A stretch of 7,115 bases of DNA. It comes from Phycisphaerae bacterium (GTDB taxonomy: Bacteria > Planctomycetota > Phycisphaerae > Tepidisphaerales > Tepidisphaeraceae). The notes under the pieces were generated by a model. The model saw only the letters and a list, made by a program, of their open reading frames with translations, did no database searches and was not told where the DNA came from. Both the position numbers and the translations under genes were made by a program. Location of the stretch: the NCBI GenBank assembly GCA_014380825.1, contig JACMJD010000087.1, positions 1 through 7,115 on the forward strand, in the 5' to 3' direction. Of this stretch, positions 5,355 through 7,115 are shown piece by piece; position 1 is the stretch's first letter, and every line of letters begins with the position of its first letter.

Positions 5355-5926
5355 AAAACATGAATAGCAATAAGAAAGAGTTGTCAGCGAAACTGCGTGA
5401 GGAACTCCTCAAGACATTGAACGACCGTTTTGAGAAGAACATGAAGCGGCACAAAGGTCTTGACTGGGCGAAAGTGCAGACAAGGCTGGAAGCGAACGCC
5501 GACAAGCTGTGGTCGCTCAATGAAATGGAAAAGAGCGGCGGTGAACCAGATGTCGTCGGTCACGATAAAAAGACGGGTGAATACACTTTCTATGATTGCT
5601 CAGCGGAAAGTCCTGCTGGTCGCCGAAGTGTTTGTTACGACCGCGAAGGGCTCGAGTCCAGGAAAGAACATAAGCCGAAAAATAACGCGATTGATATGGC
5701 TTCCGCCATGGGAATTGAACTCTTGACTGAAGAACGATTTCGAGAGCTTCAGAAGCTTGGACCTTTCGATGAGAAAACGTCGAGCTGGTTGAAGACACCT
5801 GCTGATATCCGAAAACTTGGCGGTGCTATCTTTGGTGATTACCGCTTCGGTCGCGTCTTCATTTATCACAACGGCGCACAATCTTACTATGGCGCGAGGG
5901 CATTTCGCGGCTCGTTATCTGTGTGA
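5351..5926 (+). CDS. DUF4256 domain-containing protein
   Basis: A 191-residue protein with the DUF4256 signature along nearly its full length: LNDRFEKNMKRHKGLDWAKV (23-42), LWSLNEMEKSGGEPDVVGHD (53-72), YTFYDCSAESPAGRRSVCYD (78-97), NNAIDMASAMGIELLTEE (111-128), TSSWLKTPADIRKLGGAIFGD (143-163), and a YHNGAQSYYGARAFRGSL ending. The family is soluble and of unknown function; C83 and C95 are present. The ATG at 5351 gives an ATGA overlap with the small membrane protein gene; a second Met (residue 4, position 5360) is an alternative start. There is no good Shine-Dalgarno sequence, which fits coupled translation. Composition is AT-richer (28 of 60 GC at 5701-5760) than the flanking genes. It is the last gene of the right operon, ending 26 nt from the convergent channel gene. 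Confidence 0.93.
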   Translation: MKNMNSNKKELSAKLREELLKTLNDRFEKNMKRHKGLDWAKVQTRLEANADKLWSLNEMEKSGGEPDVVGHDKKTGEYTFYDCSAESPAGRRSVCYDREGLESRKEHKPKNNAIDMASAMGIELLTEERFRELQKLGPFDEKTSSWLKTPADIRKLGGAIFGDYRFGRVFIYHNGAQSYYGARAFRGSLSV

Positions 5927-5952
5927 ACGTTGCACGGGCAAGCTGGATGCCC

Positions 5953-7095
5953 TCAATCGAAATGTTCGGAATCCATCTGTGCTGTTGGAAGATTGCCGAT
6001 CCCCGGCGCGGGTCGCATCCAGGCGCTGCGCTGCCAGTTGTCGGCGGTCTCGGCATCCGTCGCGATGGGCGGCAGCGTGAACAGGAATCGCTCGGCCAGC
6101 GCGAAGAGGAAGGGCTCATACATTCCGCGCAGCTCGGCCAGACGCGCGTCGGGGGCACTGTCGTTCAATGTAAACCCGGCATCGTGCAACGCTTTCTGAA
6201 GTGCAGCGCGCTGCGCCGGGATCAGTCGAGCCGATCCAACCGTATGCGGGTGTGCCTTGAGCACAAGGCTCAGATCGACGGCCGCATGTCGCGCGATGGC
6301 GAACGTGACTTCCGTCTGATAGGTGTTCGCCCGTTTCACTTCGGCCAGTAGCAGCGCGCACGTGTCGAGGATCATCGTCAGCGCCGCCAGCCACGATTGG
6401 TTATCGTGCTGCGAGCGGTAATACGTCAGCACCGGAAACGAGAGTTGGATCTCCAACAGCTCCGCCGACCAGCGCTCCCATTCGGCGAGGATCGGATCGA
6501 TGCCATCAATATTGCCGGAGCGTGCGATGCGCATCAGAAACTGTCCTGCAACCGGCGGCGAACCTGCCCGCGCGTCGAGCAGTCCGATCGTCGTCTCGCG
6601 CTGTGAATACGCCTGATACAACACCGGCAGATAGCTGATGATCACGGCGAGAAATCCGAAACCCAAGCCCGATTCCACGACCATCAACGTTCGTCCGATT
6701 CGGCCGAGCGGCACGACATCGCCAAGCCCAAGCGTAAAGATCGTTGTGCCGCTCAGGTACAAATACGTCGAGAAGCGGATCGTCTCATCGGGCCCGTGCA
6801 GTCGAGTGCCGATCGCCCAGTGCAGCAACGCGAACGCGACCATCAACAGCAGCAGCCAGGTCATCAACAGCCCGAGCATCGACATCGGGCCGAACACGCT
6901 GAGGAACGCTTCGCGGCGCCGGCGGCCGCTGAACCGCAAGGCGATCGTGCGCCACAATCGCCACGCGGAGGTGTAATAGAGTCGAGCAAATCGGAAGCGA
7001 TGCGTGACGCGCCGCGGCTGGATGATGGTCTCAAACGCATCGACCAGCGTGAGCGCGATCAGCGCGAGGCTCAGCAGAACCCAGATGATCCACAT
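5953..7095 (-). CDS. Potassium-channel-like (two-pore-domain type) membrane protein with a large cytoplasmic domain
   Basis: A 380-residue protein. Hydrophobic segments lie at about 2-22, 70-95 and 135-160, with a pore loop at about 112-128. The loop reads TTIFTLGLGDVVP (residues 117-129), the Ion_trans_2 signature, with TLGLGD (121-126) at the position of the canonical TVGYGD selectivity filter. The rest, about 165-345, is predicted cytoplasmic and helical (for example SFPVLTYYRSQHDNQSWLAA, 219-238), with no NAD-binding RCK glycine motif visible. The predicted function is a cation, probably K+, channel in the inner membrane; gating is unknown. Only 20 bases precede the start in the window and no strong ribosome-binding site is visible, so an upstream start cannot be excluded, although MWIIWVLLSLALI is a natural beginning. 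It is convergent with the DUF4256 gene and probably unrelated to either operon. Confidence 0.88.
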   Translation of the reverse strand: MWIIWVLLSLALIALTLVDAFETIIQPRRVTHRFRFARLYYTSAWRLWRTIALRFSGRRRREAFLSVFGPMSMLGLLMTWLLLLMVAFALLHWAIGTRLHGPDETIRFSTYLYLSGTTIFTLGLGDVVPLGRIGRTLMVVESGLGFGFLAVIISYLPVLYQAYSQRETTIGLLDARAGSPPVAGQFLMRIARSGNIDGIDPILAEWERWSAELLEIQLSFPVLTYYRSQHDNQSWLAALTMILDTCALLLAEVKRANTYQTEVTFAIARHAAVDLSLVLKAHPHTVGSARLIPAQRAALQKALHDAGFTLNDSAPDARLAELRGMYEPFLFALAERFLFTLPPIATDAETADNWQRSAWMRPAPGIGNLPTAQMDSEHFD

Positions 7096-7115
7096 GCGTG
7101 CTCAGTCTAAGCTGC

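Noticed and set aside
5927..5952. GGGCA-7 nt-TGCCC hairpin between the convergent DUF4256 and channel genes as a bidirectional terminator
   Set aside because: The stem is only 5 bp (5936-5940 with 5948-5952) with a 7-nt loop and no T-run on either strand. It may contribute to termination but cannot be called.
5923..6351. Plus-strand frame of 142 codons opposite the channel gene
   Set aside because: It is antisense to the C-terminal coding part of the channel, has no family features or ribosome-binding site, and starts inside the DUF4256 stop region.

Overview
The window looks like chromosomal DNA from a GC-rich environmental bacterium. The protein families present (ArsR/SRPBCC pairs, DUF899, DinB, DoxX, BNR-repeat protein, DUF4256) are common in Acidobacteriota, Planctomycetota, Verrucomicrobiota and some Proteobacteria. 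The sequence alone does not settle the phylum. No tRNA, rRNA, CRISPR array, insertion sequence or integrase is visible.

Layout. Positions 1-4064 hold one minus-strand gene train that reads right to left: ArsR regulator, SRPBCC/AHSA1 protein, DUF899 thioredoxin-like protein, small Cys-rich membrane protein, DinB-like protein, a short relic that looks like the tail of another SRPBCC gene, a membrane-anchored SRPBCC protein, a DoxX-like membrane protein, and a BNR/Asp-box repeat protein cut by the left edge. Three of the junctions are ATGA overlaps. Positions 4065-4363 are a divergent control region. A plus-strand operon follows at 4364-5926: a second ArsR regulator, a second cytosolic SRPBCC/AHSA1 protein, a small two-helix membrane protein and a DUF4256 protein, with two further ATGA overlaps. 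A convergent minus-strand gene at 5953-7095 encodes a potassium-channel-like membrane protein.

How it fits together. The two divergent operons each begin with an ArsR-SRPBCC pair joined by an ATGA overlap, and the two ArsR proteins are recognisably similar. Each operon has a promoter with a perfect TTGACA -35 box. In each, an inverted repeat occupies the -35/-10 spacer (in the left operon it also reaches into the -10 box), and the -10 box ends exactly 6 nt before the ATG. Both first genes lack a Shine-Dalgarno sequence, so both mRNAs are probably leaderless and autorepressed. The two operator sequences differ, which suggests separate control circuits. The left operon's cargo (a CxxC thioredoxin-like protein, a CPxC membrane protein, a DinB fold and DoxX) suggests thiol, redox or electrophile stress, but that function is inferred.

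Several starts were moved inward from the longest open frame on the basis of overlap, ribosome-binding site and family length. A very long plus-strand open frame over 5-3349 is an antisense shadow of the left operon and is not annotated.
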